Assembly: GCF_000003195.3 (NCBI RefSeq)
Contig: NC_012877.2
Coordinates: 20,176,294-20,240,293 of the forward strand
Origin: Sorghum bicolor
Taxonomy: Eukaryota; Streptophyta; Magnoliopsida; Poales; Poaceae
Direction of reading: 5' to 3'
Length of the DNA stretch: 64,000 nt
Part shown: in pieces, positions 9,848 through 20,082 of the stretch
Numbering within the stretch: the stretch's first letter is position 1
Layout of the letters: every line of letters starts with the position of its first letter
The notes under the pieces: model-generated
Database searches by the model: none
Seen by the model: only the letters and a program-made list of their open reading frames with translations
Told to the model about the DNA's origin: nothing
Made by a program: the position numbers and the translations under genes

Positions 9848-12628
9848 GCTACGCCGATGGATGGTTATGCAATGCCAGTTGCCGATTTGCTAGTTGATGC
9901 TGCAGCTAGACATCGGATCATTAGCTTTATGGATGGCAATGCAGGATACAATCAAATATTCATGGCTGAAGAAGATATTCCAAAGACCGCATTTAGATGT
10001 CCTGGTCATGTTGGATTGTTCGAATGGATAGTCATGACCTTTGGCTTGAAAAATGCTGGTGCTACTTATTAGAGGGCTATGAATTTTATCTTCCATGAGT
10101 TCATCGGCAAGTTGGTGGAAATCTATAATGATGATGTGGTGATTAAGTCTGGAGATTTCACAAAACATCTTGCCGATCTGCGAAAAATGCTGGAGTGCAC
10201 AAGGAAGCATGGTTTGAAGATGAATCCTAATAAATGTGCATTTGGTGTATCGGCAGGACAATTTCTTGGTTTCATGGTGCATCAAAGAGGAATTGAAATT
10301 AGTAGGAGGTCTATTGATGCTATCAACAAAATAGTTGCTCCCACCAATAAGACTGAACTCCAATCTCTGATCGGCAAGATAAATTTTATCAGGCGATTTA
10401 TATCTAACTTATCTGGTAAGATTCGTGCTTTTAGTCCTTTACTCAAGATTAAAGCCGATCAAGAAGTTATATGGGGGAAGGAGCAATAGTTAGCGTTAGA
10501 TGAAATCAAGAATTATTTGACAAATCCTCTAGTTCTAATTCCACCTCAACAAGGAAAGCCTTTCACATTATATTTGTCTACCGATGGGATGGTCATCTGT
10601 TGTGCTCTGATTCAAGAATTTGAAGGGAAGAAGCGTGCGATCTATTATTTAAGTAGAAGACTGGTGGATGTTGAGACAAGGTATTCGGCAATTGAAAAAC
10701 TATGCTTATGCCTATACTTTTCATGTATCAGATTAAGACACTATTTGTTATCAGCCGAATGCATAGTTATATGCAAAGATGATGTAGTCCGATACATGTT
10801 ATCAATGCCGATTATGAGTGGTAGAATCGGCAAATGGATTTTGGCATTATCAGAGTTTGATCTGTGTTACGAATCGACTAAGGCAGTTAAAGGGCAAATT
10901 ATGGCTGATTTTGTGACTTAGCATTGCGGTATGGTGGGCACTTTGGAAATCGTTCCTTGGACGCTCGTCTTTGATGGATCCACGTGCGACCGGGTGGGAG
11001 GAATCAGCATAGTGTTAATTTCTCCTTGAAGAAAGAAGTATGAATTTTCTTTGCTGATTCTTGCCACGTCAACGAATAATCAAGCTGAGTACCAAGCCCT
11101 AATTAAAGGGTTGGAATTATTGAAGGAAGTTCACGCCGATGCTGTTGAGATCTTTGGTGATTCTATGCTTGTTATAAATCAATTGGCTGGAATTTATGAA
11201 TGCCGACGTGAAGTTTTGATAACCTATTATGAAAAGAGCATACAACTGTTGAGGCAATTCAAGGATTTCTGATTGGAGCATGTTCCTCGATTACATAATG
11301 AAGAGGCTAATCGGTTCGCTCAACACGCCTCGGGATATCAACCCATCTTAAATATGTTATCAGCAATCAGTGCCGATGATTGGAGAAAAGAAATCATTGA
11401 TTACTTAAAAGATCCATCTAAAAAGGTTGAGAGGCGTGTCAGGTTTCAAGCTACCAAGTATGTACTCCTTGGAGAAGAGTTATATTATCGAACGATAGAT
11501 GGAGTTTTACTCAAATGCTTGGGTGATGATGAGGCTAGAAGCTTGATGGGTGAGATCCATGAAGGAGTGTGTGGAGCACATCAGTCGGCTTTTAAGATGA
11601 AGTGGATGATTAGGAGAAACGGGTATTATTGGCCGACTATACTTGAGGATTGCTTTAAATATTTCAAAGGATGTCAGAGGTTTGGCAATATTCAAAGGGC
11701 ACCCGCATCGGCCATGAATCCTATTATTAAGCCTTGGCCGTTCCGGGGATGGGCTATTGATCTAATCGGCCAGATTTATCCGCCATCAAGCAAGGGGCAT
11801 AAGTTCATCTTAGTTGCCACTGACTGCTTTACTAAATGGGTTGAAGTTGTTCCTATGAAGAAAGTGACATCGGCTAACATGATTGATTTTGTGAAAGAGC
11901 ACATTGTTTACCGATTTGGTATTCCTCAAACAATCACTACCGATCAGGGTACTATGTTCACATCAGGAGAGTTTGATGAATTTGCAATCGGTATGGGGAT
12001 TAAAGTATTGAATTCTTCTCCTTATTATGCTCAAGCCAATGGACAAGCCGAAGCATCTAACATAGGGATTATTAAGCTTATCAAGCGAAAGATTGAAGAA
12101 AATCCTAGAAGATGGCACACGTTGTTGAATGAAGCCTTGTGGTCATATCGGATGACGTGCCATGGATCAACTAAAGTTTCACCTTATCAGTTGGTGTATG
12201 GGCACGATGCGGTGTTGCCATGGGAGATTAAGACTGGATCTATGCGGGTCTCTTTTCAAGATCAATTGGCTGCCCATGACTATACTACTTTGATGAAAGA
12301 TGAGTTGGATGATTTGGCAGAGCATCGGTTGGGAGCTTTGAAGAGTATAGAAGAGAATAAAAATAGAGTTGTTAGAAGGTATGATAAAAGAGTAAAAGCT
12401 AAGGAGTTTGCCGACTGAGATTTGGTATGGAAATTATTTTTACCGGTTGGGACTAAAAGTTAAAAGTTTGGAAAATGGTCTCCTAATTGGGAAGGACCTT
12501 ATCTGATAAATCGGTCTGCTCCTGGTAATGCTTATATTTTAGAAACTCTCGAAGAAGTTGAATTTCCCAGAGCGTTAAATGGAAAATATCTAAAGAAATA
12601 TTACCCAAGCATCTGGGTTGATGCATAG
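9848..12628 (+). pseudogene. Tat-lineage gypsy pol (element G): RT, two RNase H, integrase
   Basis: One reading frame is kept for about 2.78 kb, interrupted only by seven in-frame stops (10070, 10487, 10919, 11027, 11270, 12416, 12461). Order: RT from motif A ('SFMDGNAGYNQ') with the catalytic box as YNDD near 10126; RNase H; a second, plant-type RNase H ('VFDGSTC', 'NNQAEYQALIKGL', 'GDSMLVINQ') that marks the Tat lineage; integrase HHCC finger (about 11560-11690); catalytic core with 'WAIDLIGQ', 'ITTDQGTMFTSGEF' and 'NGQAEASN', so the DDE triad is intact; C-terminal domain ending 'YLKKYYPSIWVDA'. RT N-terminus, protease and gag are missing at the 9847 junction. Most stops are one C-to-T or G-to-A change from Gln, Arg or Trp codons. 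Confidence 0.92.
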
Positions 12629-12859
12629 AAGTTTAAGTGCCGATAACACTCCTATCGGCTGGATGAAATGTATCTGAGATCATGCATAATGTTTTAAAAG
12701 TGCCGATAACAGTCCTGTCGGCTAGACCAGAATGATCAAAAGTTTCTAAAGGCAGAACGAAACAAGTTGCCAATGAATAACTCACACATTCAGCAGGGCT
12801 TGGATAGTAGATATGGCCCGCAGACGGATCTGGTTGGCCTCTCTATCTCTCGGGTATCT

Positions 12860-13937
12860 TCATCGGCGGAACCTTCTATCGGTTTCAGCTTCTTCTTCCA
12901 TCTGCAGTGCTTTATGAGCCTGGATGTTTCATTCTTGCTGAAGAGTCTTGAGCATCTCAGGCAGTTGGCTTTCTTCTTGTTGAGCTTTGGTCAGTGCCTC
13001 TTCCACTTGTTTGAGCTCAGCTAGCAAAGCCTCCCTTCTTGCTGATAGGGTGGAAATCTTTTGCTTCAATTCATCCCCTGAGGACTGCAGAATGCCAATG
13101 CTCTTATGCTTCTCATCGGCAATGCGCTTTACTTGCATTACTTGGCCCTACCGATCGCCGGCTAGTTTCTCTGCTGCCGATAGATAAACATAAGTTGGCC
13201 CTACCGATCGGCCACAGAAGACAAATTTATCTAGCCACATGTTTAGAAAGATGGCGTGCTCCCTTTGCCCAACTGGTCCTGTTTTCTGGTACTTCTGGAT
13301 GCACCCTGACCAGCCGCCAATATTATGAGTTTCTACTTTACGTTCAGGCTTACTATCGAACAGGTGGCTATCATCGGCAGTTGCTATCTCCATACCAGTG
13401 AGCATAAGTACATCGGCAAGGGTAGGAGAAGCAGGGCCATGACCAAATACAAAAGCCTTAAGGGTGTGTGACTAGAAATACGAGGCTGCTATCAGTAGTG
13501 ATTCATTTCTTTCCATATCGGCAAGAGATAGCCTGATGCACTGGTCTAGTTTACGTTCACCCCATTGGACTTATTTTGAGTTGCCGATTCTCAAGAACCA
13601 ATCCTTCCATCCCATAGTAGAACTGGGCCAAGATCGGAAGGTATCTTTCCACAAATCTAAGGAGAAATTTTCAGCTCTAAAGGGAATTCTATTTGTCTCT
13701 ATGTTGATCACATCGGTAGGATTCGGGTTACCCAGTGGCCCGAGACATTGAAAGTGGGGTTGATCGGTGGGAATCACAATTTTATCAGCCAATTCCTAAA
13801 GGTTTAAAGGTTGGAAGAATAGAAAAAGGAAAAGAAAGAAAGAACGTACTCAGTAGATAGATTTGCGGAAGATAACAGTACGACAAGAAAAAAGGATGAA
13901 GAGAGTTGACCTCAGGGACGGTGAAGTTGATGGCCAT
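12860..13937 (-). pseudogene. Antisense accessory gene of element G (unknown function, coiled coil)
   Basis: Lies between pol and the 3' LTR, in the opposite direction to pol. A probable first exon starts at the ATG at 13937 (MAINFTVPE) and ends at a GAG/GT donor-like site. A second block (about 13792-13571) encodes 'ADKIVIPTDQPHFQCLGPLGNP...GWKDWFLRIG'. A third (13405-13148) encodes a Cys/His-poor globular piece with 'HAIFLNMWLDKFVFCG', reminiscent of the aminotransferase-like plant mobile domain. The last (13138-12860) is a predicted coiled coil with Lys/Glu/Leu heptads. Stops and frame changes between blocks are partly introns, partly decay. Extra antisense ORFs at this place are known in Tat elements. 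Function unknown. Confidence 0.6.
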
Positions 13938-14086
13938 TTTCTTCCCGGGGAAGAAGAGGACCGACAATTTGAAGAACTACTGGGGCTCGCTTGAGTTCTT
14001 GGGCTCCTCGAACAATGCCGCCGCCAGGAAGATGGGTTTGGTGAATGTAGAATGACAAGGTGGAGGAAGAGTGCCGAAGAAGGAAG

Positions 14087-14094
14087 TATTTATA
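14087..14094 (-). promoter_or_regulatory. TATA box of the antisense gene of element G
   Basis: TATAAATA on the minus strand, 150 bases upstream of the ATG at 13937. The same octamer stands about 139 bases upstream of the antisense ATG in element C, and in front of ORF3 in B and D. Confidence 0.6.
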
Positions 14095-14492
14095 GGACAA
14101 CGAGAGCAGGGGCATTTCTGACTTATCTCTTTGCCGTATCCGTGAAAATCGAGGGTGTTCAGGTAGATATGGTAACTTTTCGCATGATAATCAAAGGATT
14201 GTGCGGTTGATTTGATAGCAAGCGGTCATGATTTTGGGAGATGTTTCACTGTACAAGATCTCCTAGTTGGCCCATCGGCAAACCTTTCTAACGAAAACAT
14301 TGCCAATGAACGTATATTGGGGAGATTTGGTTCAAGAAGTTGAGAGATTCGAGGTGCGTGCTGGAAGACTGGGCTAAGGTTGTTTGGATTTGATAATTAA
14401 TTACTGACTCGAAGGAGTAATTGCGAAAACGCATCATTACTAAAGAGAATTTTGGATCATTAATGATTTTATACTCCGAAATTGGGGGCATG

Positions 14493-15213
14493 TGTTGACA
14501 CCATTTTTGGACACGTATTTGAGAATTGATGAAATATAGATTGGCAGGTGAAAGAGTGGTGACTGGTTATCGAGGGAGTTACCGATAGGGATTGATGCCG
14601 ATGGCTAAAAAGCAAAATGTGGCCAAGTCCGGGGATGGTGATTAATCTATGCCGATGACTGATGCTGATGGTTACCGATGGCTATGAAAGGTGATTCGCC
14701 GATGGTCACAAAAAGAGGCGCAGGAATTGTCGATCGGATGGTGATGGTGTGCCGATCGGTTGTGGTCGATAAATTAATGTTTTCCATAGTTATTCGAGTT
14801 TGCTTTGCATACGAATTCCGTTCAATTTGGATTTCGAATCCTAGTCGTGTCTGATTGTAACTCTTTTGGATAGGGTATAAATGTAGACCCCGTAGCGATG
14901 TAAGAAAGATATACACAATCAATCAAACACAAGTTTTTACATCTATTCCAGCATCTACTTTTTAGAAGAATTTGTCAACTCGCATATTTTCTTTTACTTA
15001 CGAGTTCTTAGGAATTCATCGAGTCAATCTCGACGAGTTCTAAAGTTCTGCGTGAATACCTCTTGGCCGTGACATCCGGGCGCATCGCTGTTGTCGAGAC
15101 CAAAGTATTCGAGTTATCACCTTTGTCGATTGTAAGGTCAAATCGGCTGGCACGCCTTAACGTTGAATCGGGTATTAGCCCTTTGTATTTGCAGATCCAC
15201 TTTTGCACCAACA
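14493..15213 (+). repeat. 3' LTR of Tat element G
   Basis: Starts TGTTGACACC right after the polypurine tract ATTGGGGGCATG (14481-14492) and ends GCACCAACA. It contains many CCGAT/ATCGG words that also pepper the rest of G, a TATA-like GGGTATAAATG near 14873, and a candidate TSD AATAG at 15214-15218. The 5' LTR was lost together with the gag half, so no LTR comparison is possible. Confidence 0.75.
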
Positions 15214-15479
15214 AATAGTTGGTCAAAGGGTGAGTAGCATAGTTCTCGACTTAACTGTTCTGTCTTTGAACTGCCCAAGGCCTAACTGATAGCTATAAGC
15301 TCCATGGCTAAAGGTAATATGGGTGGGTCTTGAGTCAGAATAGTTCACTCTAATTTGGAGGAGAGTCCTTGTTTGAACGCTTGTGTACTTGTGAGGCGTG
15401 AAAGATTTGTAGCAACTCCTGATCCATCACTGAGTCTATCTTTGCTCAGGGATGAGCAAAAGGTAAGCTTGGGGGAGTT
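15214..15479 (+). other. 3' non-coding end and polypurine tract of an Athila-like element
   Basis: The block 'GCAACTCCTGATCCATC...TTTGCTCAGGGATGAGCAAAAGGTAAGCTTGGGGGAGTT' matches the 3' end of element B (50205-50277) with few changes, and ends in the polypurine tract AAGCTTGGGGGAGTT directly before an LTR. The coding part of this element was displaced or lost by the insertion of G. Confidence 0.75.
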
Positions 15480-16136
15480 TGTTGACGGTAGATAAGTACT
15501 CTTTTTAACCATCAACATAGCATGAGAAAGGATTAAAATTAGAATACTATCTAGCAATAGGGGTTATCACTAACAGATTCCACAAGTTTTGGTGATTATC
15601 TATTTCTACAAGGGATTATCAGAATAACAATAAAAAGAGGTCCACATGTCAGATTTATATAGGGAGAACACGTGAAACATCAACTCGGGAATACTCCAGA
15701 AGGATCGGGAAGACACTAGCTGAAAGGTGGGGCCCACCTGCAATAGGGCAGGGGCGGCCGTCCCACCTTGTCAGGGGCGGCCGCCTGGAGGGCTCAGCCA
15801 ATCATGGTGAACCTCGCGGATCCTGCCTCCATCGAATTTGAGGATTAATCTTAAGCTCATGCTTAAGTCGGTTTGATCCAAGGGTTGTGGTGCTTCCTAG
15901 GGGGCTATAAATAAAACCCTGACCCCCATAGAGGAGGAGTTCATTATTCTCTGAGAAGATCGAGAGAAGAATTAAATAGAGAGGGGTCCCTCAAATGGAT
16001 TTGTCTCTATATGATTCTTAGCCACCATCTCAATTAGCTATAGTTCTTTAGCATAGCTACATAGGAATAGATCTAGAAGGAGTCAAGTCAATCTTGGAGT
16101 CTGGATCTATCTATAGTTCTTGGTAAATTCTTATTC
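15480..16136 (+). repeat. 3' LTR (5' part only) of an Athila-like element, cut by a LINE
   Basis: Starts TGTTGACGGTAG after the polypurine tract. It carries the family U3 pattern (a CCACATGTCAG block, then two GGGGCGGCCG blocks at 15751 and 15774, then a GCTATAAATA TATA box near 15905). It is roughly three-quarters similar by eye to the LTR at 2896, so it is a separate subfamily and not its mate. It stops at the poly-T of the inverted LINE. Confidence 0.8.
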
Positions 16137-17075
16137 TTTTTTTTAGAAAGAAGGTTTCCCCTGCTTTGTATTTCAAAAGCATAAATAGTTAACGAGTTCA
16201 GTGTTCTGGCGCGCCCGCCAATACATGACAACCTTAAGGCAAAATCGAGTTAACTCCATTTGATCCAACTCTGATGACGATCCCCTCTGAGTACTCCACT
16301 CGATCTGCGGTGGTAGTAAGGCTTCTTTCTCCAAAAGACTTGATAGTTCTTCCACTCTTCTTCCAAGCTCCTGCTTTAACATCAGCACCCATCTTCTTAT
16401 CATTCTGGCAACCCTCATCATCACACTTTTCATCCCAGTCCATGGCACACCCTAAAAACACAGCTCATTCCTTAATTTCCAAATTGACCAAATCACAGCC
16501 GAGGATAACACATTATTCAGTTCATGATTTTTATTGGCTAGCCATAAACGAGCCATAGATTCAAAGATCTCTCCAATATTCAGACCCAACAAATCTGATA
16601 TTATAGACCAAACTAAACTGGCCACACAACAATCAAAGAATAAATGAGTAACAAACTCTCTCTCATTGCACATCAAACAAGTAGGATCACTTACTTCCTG
16701 TCTTTTGGCCAGATTATCCCTAGTCAAAACTTTGTTGTTAGAAACAAGCCATAGAAAAAAATTCACCCTTGGAGGCACACTCAATTTCCAAATAGAGCTA
16801 ACATACATTGGGACTACCCCTCTAAAAGAGATCATAGCATACAAGGATTGTACTTCATATTTACCAGAAGAAGTATGACTCCATAAAATATGATCCTCTT
16901 CTTCAGAGAAGGAGAAATCATCCATCATAGCTAACAATTCCCACCAAAGATCCATGACACTTTCAGAGACTGTCCTCCTAAAAGTCAACTTCAAGTCGAC
17001 ACTTGTGGGGTTATAAAACCCTATACCCTTACGGCTAGACTTGGGACAGGACATTTGGCCCACCACAAGACAGTT
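16137..17075 (-). pseudogene. LINE 3' end with RT-associated zinc-binding domain
   Basis: Minus-strand non-LTR retrotransposon fragment. A continuous frame covers 'GKYEVQSLYAMI', 'IWKLSVPPRVNFFLWL', 'VSDPTCLMCNEREFVTHLFFDC' and 'AVIWSIWKLRNELCF', the order seen in the zf-RVT domain (Cys-X2-Cys and His-X4-Cys type ligands) that ends plant L1-type ORF2 proteins. One TAG near 16453 (a Gln-to-stop type change) interrupts the tail; the tail then reads to its own stop near 16173. A run of eight A on the minus strand (16137-16144) is the poly(A) end. The RT core and endonuclease would be beyond element A, outside the window. It sits inside the LTR begun at 15480. Confidence 0.85.
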
Positions 17076-17129
17076 TGAAGCTTGATCCAACTGCTCGGAG
17101 TTTCGCGTAAGGAAACAAGACATGGAGAT
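17076..17129 (+). repeat. Element A 5' LTR, first part (before D)
   Basis: Sequence from TGAAGCTTGATCC to the D target site. Rejoining it to 26317 across D gives one uninterrupted LTR of about 405 bp. The exact start is inferred from a TG dinucleotide and the end of LINE similarity; the 3' LTR of A that would prove it is not in the window. Confidence 0.5.
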
Positions 17130-18643
17130 TGTTGACACTAGCTAACACCACTTAGATACTAGGTTGTCATCCCCAGCATGGTGCCAGAGTGTACAAAGGT
17201 ATTTATAAATGTAAAGGCCCTCTAGAAAATAATCTATTCTATCCGCAAGCGCACAGATAAAACACCTCATTGTAGCATTTCACCAGGATAAGTATTCCAG
17301 GTATCGTTATTTATAATTTTGCTCAAGGGATCTAAGGAGATTAAATTAAGGGCAAAATCTATCAAGGCATAGACTAGAGAAAACTTGCAAGAACATGATT
17401 ACTAATGAGAAACTCGTCACACAGTCACTTACTTTAGCAGGGGGTAAACCATAAAGATAATGATAATGAATTATAAGTTTAAGGGATAAATAACATAGCG
17501 ATTAGAAAATAGACTACTCCTCATATATGTAGGTGATGTCCGATTAGCTAGAGAATGGATTCTAAGTTATCTACTAACTACTAAGTCATAATCTACTCTA
17601 GTTATCTACAAGATCATATATAGCATAAAAGACTCTTCATTCATGTATAAGGAACATTGATAAAGTAAATCAGAGCATCGCACGACTTACTCCACAATAC
17701 CGGTTCTGCCTGTCCTATCAATGGAGGGTGGACTATATAAGAATCAACGAAGCTGTCACTATCGCGAACTACCACACAACCCGGCCAATAGGATACATTT
17801 GCAGATAAATAACATCTAAGCACCACGCTCACATGTGATCTATCACCTAACTCCCTCGCGTCAAGAGCTAAGCGCTTTGCAAACTTATACATAAACTCAT
17901 TATCAATCATAACTATATCAAATATAGAACTAGAGCAAACTAAGAACATAATAATTAGAGACATAATGCAATTAGAACAAAGAATTACAGAAAGATATGA
18001 ATAATACCAATCTTTATTACCGAAGATCCGAATCCAGAGCGTAGTGCTATACTTCTCTAATTGCTATCTAATCAAACCTCTAAACTTGAAGGATTAGGGA
18101 GTAGCTAATTCTAATTCTCTGTGGAGAGAAGCTCTAAACCCTAACTTTGATGGCTACCTCTAAATAATGATTTCTTCTCTTCTCCTCTCTCCTCCAGGGT
18201 TGGAGAGGCCTTGGTTATATAGTCCTTTTAAGTGAATGTGGGCCGTCAGATCAAACCGACATAGATTGTATGGTTTAGATTGATCCTTTAGGTCGGTGGA
18301 GCTTAGCCCCGAAGCAGAGTCCTGATTGGACTCCAACCCTGGGCGGGCGCCCAAGGGGGGTGGGCGGCCGCCCTGCCCCTGAGCCCGATTCCCTTCTCGT
18401 TCGTTCCCGTGACTTTTGGACTCTTCTAGATTGAGGAAAATTGCACGGCACGCAATTATCTCGTTGTAAACATGACATGTGGGCCTTCCCTCCATGTTCA
18501 CTGATAACCCCCTGCAGAAATAGATAAACACCAAAGCTCATGGAATTCTGTTAGATAAAACCCTAATTCTAGATGTTTGTTTGATATTGATCCTTTTTCA
18601 TGTTCATTTGATTATTAATTTTAGTACTTAAGGACCGTCAACA
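17130..18643 (-). repeat. Element D 3' LTR (element orientation)
   Basis: Begins on the plus strand TGTTGACACT and ends GACCGTCAACA. U3 on the minus strand holds a GGGCGCCC palindrome (18345-18352) beside a 12-bp GGGCGGCCGCCC palindrome (18362-18373), then a TATA-like box near 18215. U5 holds the ATCCGCAAGCGCACAGAT hairpin near 17238. Confidence 0.93.
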
Positions 18644-20080
18644 AACTCCCCCAAGCTTACCCTTTGCTCGTCCCTGAGCAAACAGCTAAACTCAGATGGA
18701 TCAGGAGTTGCTTCGATGTTTTCTATCCTGACAGGCACACATGCTTTTATAAAATTTTCTTCCAGATTAGAGTGAAGTGTTATGGAGTTTAGAACCTGTA
18801 CTTTAGTTTTAAGTAATTGAAAGTCAAAATAATTAAGTCAAGCACTATTCCTCCTATCTATACTTCACCTTTGTTCCAGAGTTTTTTTATAAGTTTTCAA
18901 AATAAAACTCAGAGTTCCCAGCAATAATTCTCTCAACTTATACATATGTTGTCTAATCGAGCCATGGATCCAAAGGAACTCAGCATATAATTAAATCAAG
19001 ATGTGCATGTGTGATGGAGTAAATTATAGTGATGATAAAAATGTATAAGTGATAATACTTACTTCTCATTGCTCCTCATATTGCTACCTCTCCTCTTCTT
19101 TGATCTTTGCTTTGGGAGGACATGGGCTATCTTTCTCTCTTCTCTTTTTTTTTCAGGTGGGTAGTAGATACCCCTAATTCTACTGTTGGACAATTGTCCA
19201 TTTTTTCTGCTCAAGTGGGCATCTTTGCACCCCTAATTCTACACCGGACACTTGTCCATTTTTACCTCTCGTCTCACTTTCTTTTTTTTTCAAGGTTCCG
19301 GGCACTTGCCCCTTTTTATTTCCTCGTATATTTTTGCATAACCCATGCATCTTCTGCATTAAATCTTTTTAGAGAGAGAGAATAACAATACTTGGGACAG
19401 TGAGTGATAATATTTTTAGCAATTTTAATGAATAGTGGTGGATGGTGTAGTGGATGTGTGCAAGTGAATATCTTAATTTAACCACATGAAAAGCTCCTAA
19501 GGGTCTACACAGCTCGATCAAACTCAATGTGAATATAGTAAAAGATGTTATAGCAAGTATGGCTGTGGTAGGTAGTTTGTAATGCTAGGAACTCATCATG
19601 TGATTTGTAAGTTTCAAAATAAATCTCCAGAACTTAGTGTAGTAGAAACAAGATAAACAGCAGCTCAACTTTATATCATGCCTTTCCCTTACCTAGACTT
19701 TTAGTTTTATGCTTCCCATAGATAGTAATTTTAGTTTTAGTAATTCCTAGAAGAACTCTAATATAAAAGCTAGGTACTTGAAAGTAAGCAAACAGAGCAA
19801 CTATTCATCATTTCCATCATCCATCTTTTTGGTCTTTTTATTTTTCTAGAGATTAAACTTAGCAGATAAATAAGCACACTTATCTACACACTCTTTTTAT
19901 TTTGTTTTCATGTTTATAAAAGGCAGTATATTAAAGCAAGAAAATATTTATTGGGTTTTCTAAGTTTTTCTCTATAAGATAAGTAAAACACTAAAATAGA
20001 ATATAATAAATAAGAAAAGCAAATAAAAACTTACTTGATAAATTGGGGAGGAACTCCCCGAAGCTGGATGTTGCTGCCGG
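18644..20080 (-). other. Element D 3' non-coding region with polypurine tract
   Basis: No gene. The polypurine tract (AGCTTGGGGGAG on the minus strand, 18646-18657) touches the LTR. Two copies of a short unit with a palindromic core (GGACAATTGTCC at 19190-19201 and GGACACTTGTCC at 19247-19258), each next to CCCTAATTCTAC, lie in the middle; the same region in B and E has related units. Confidence 0.7.
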
Positions 20081-20082
20081 TC

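Noticed and set aside
5164..9853. CTACG near 5164-5168 and 9849-9853 as a target duplication of a 4.7-kb LTR or element
   Set aside because: The right copy would force the element to end in ACAG instead of CA, and the two flanks belong to different genes (Athila gag and Tat RT), so no empty site can be rebuilt.
9890..10363. Minus-strand frame of 157 codons
   Set aside because: It lies over the RT of element G, which is clearly coding on the plus strand.
2896..16136. LTRs at 2896 and 15480 as a pair of one element
   Set aside because: Their sequences differ by roughly a quarter by eye, far more than the other pairs, and belong to different subfamilies.
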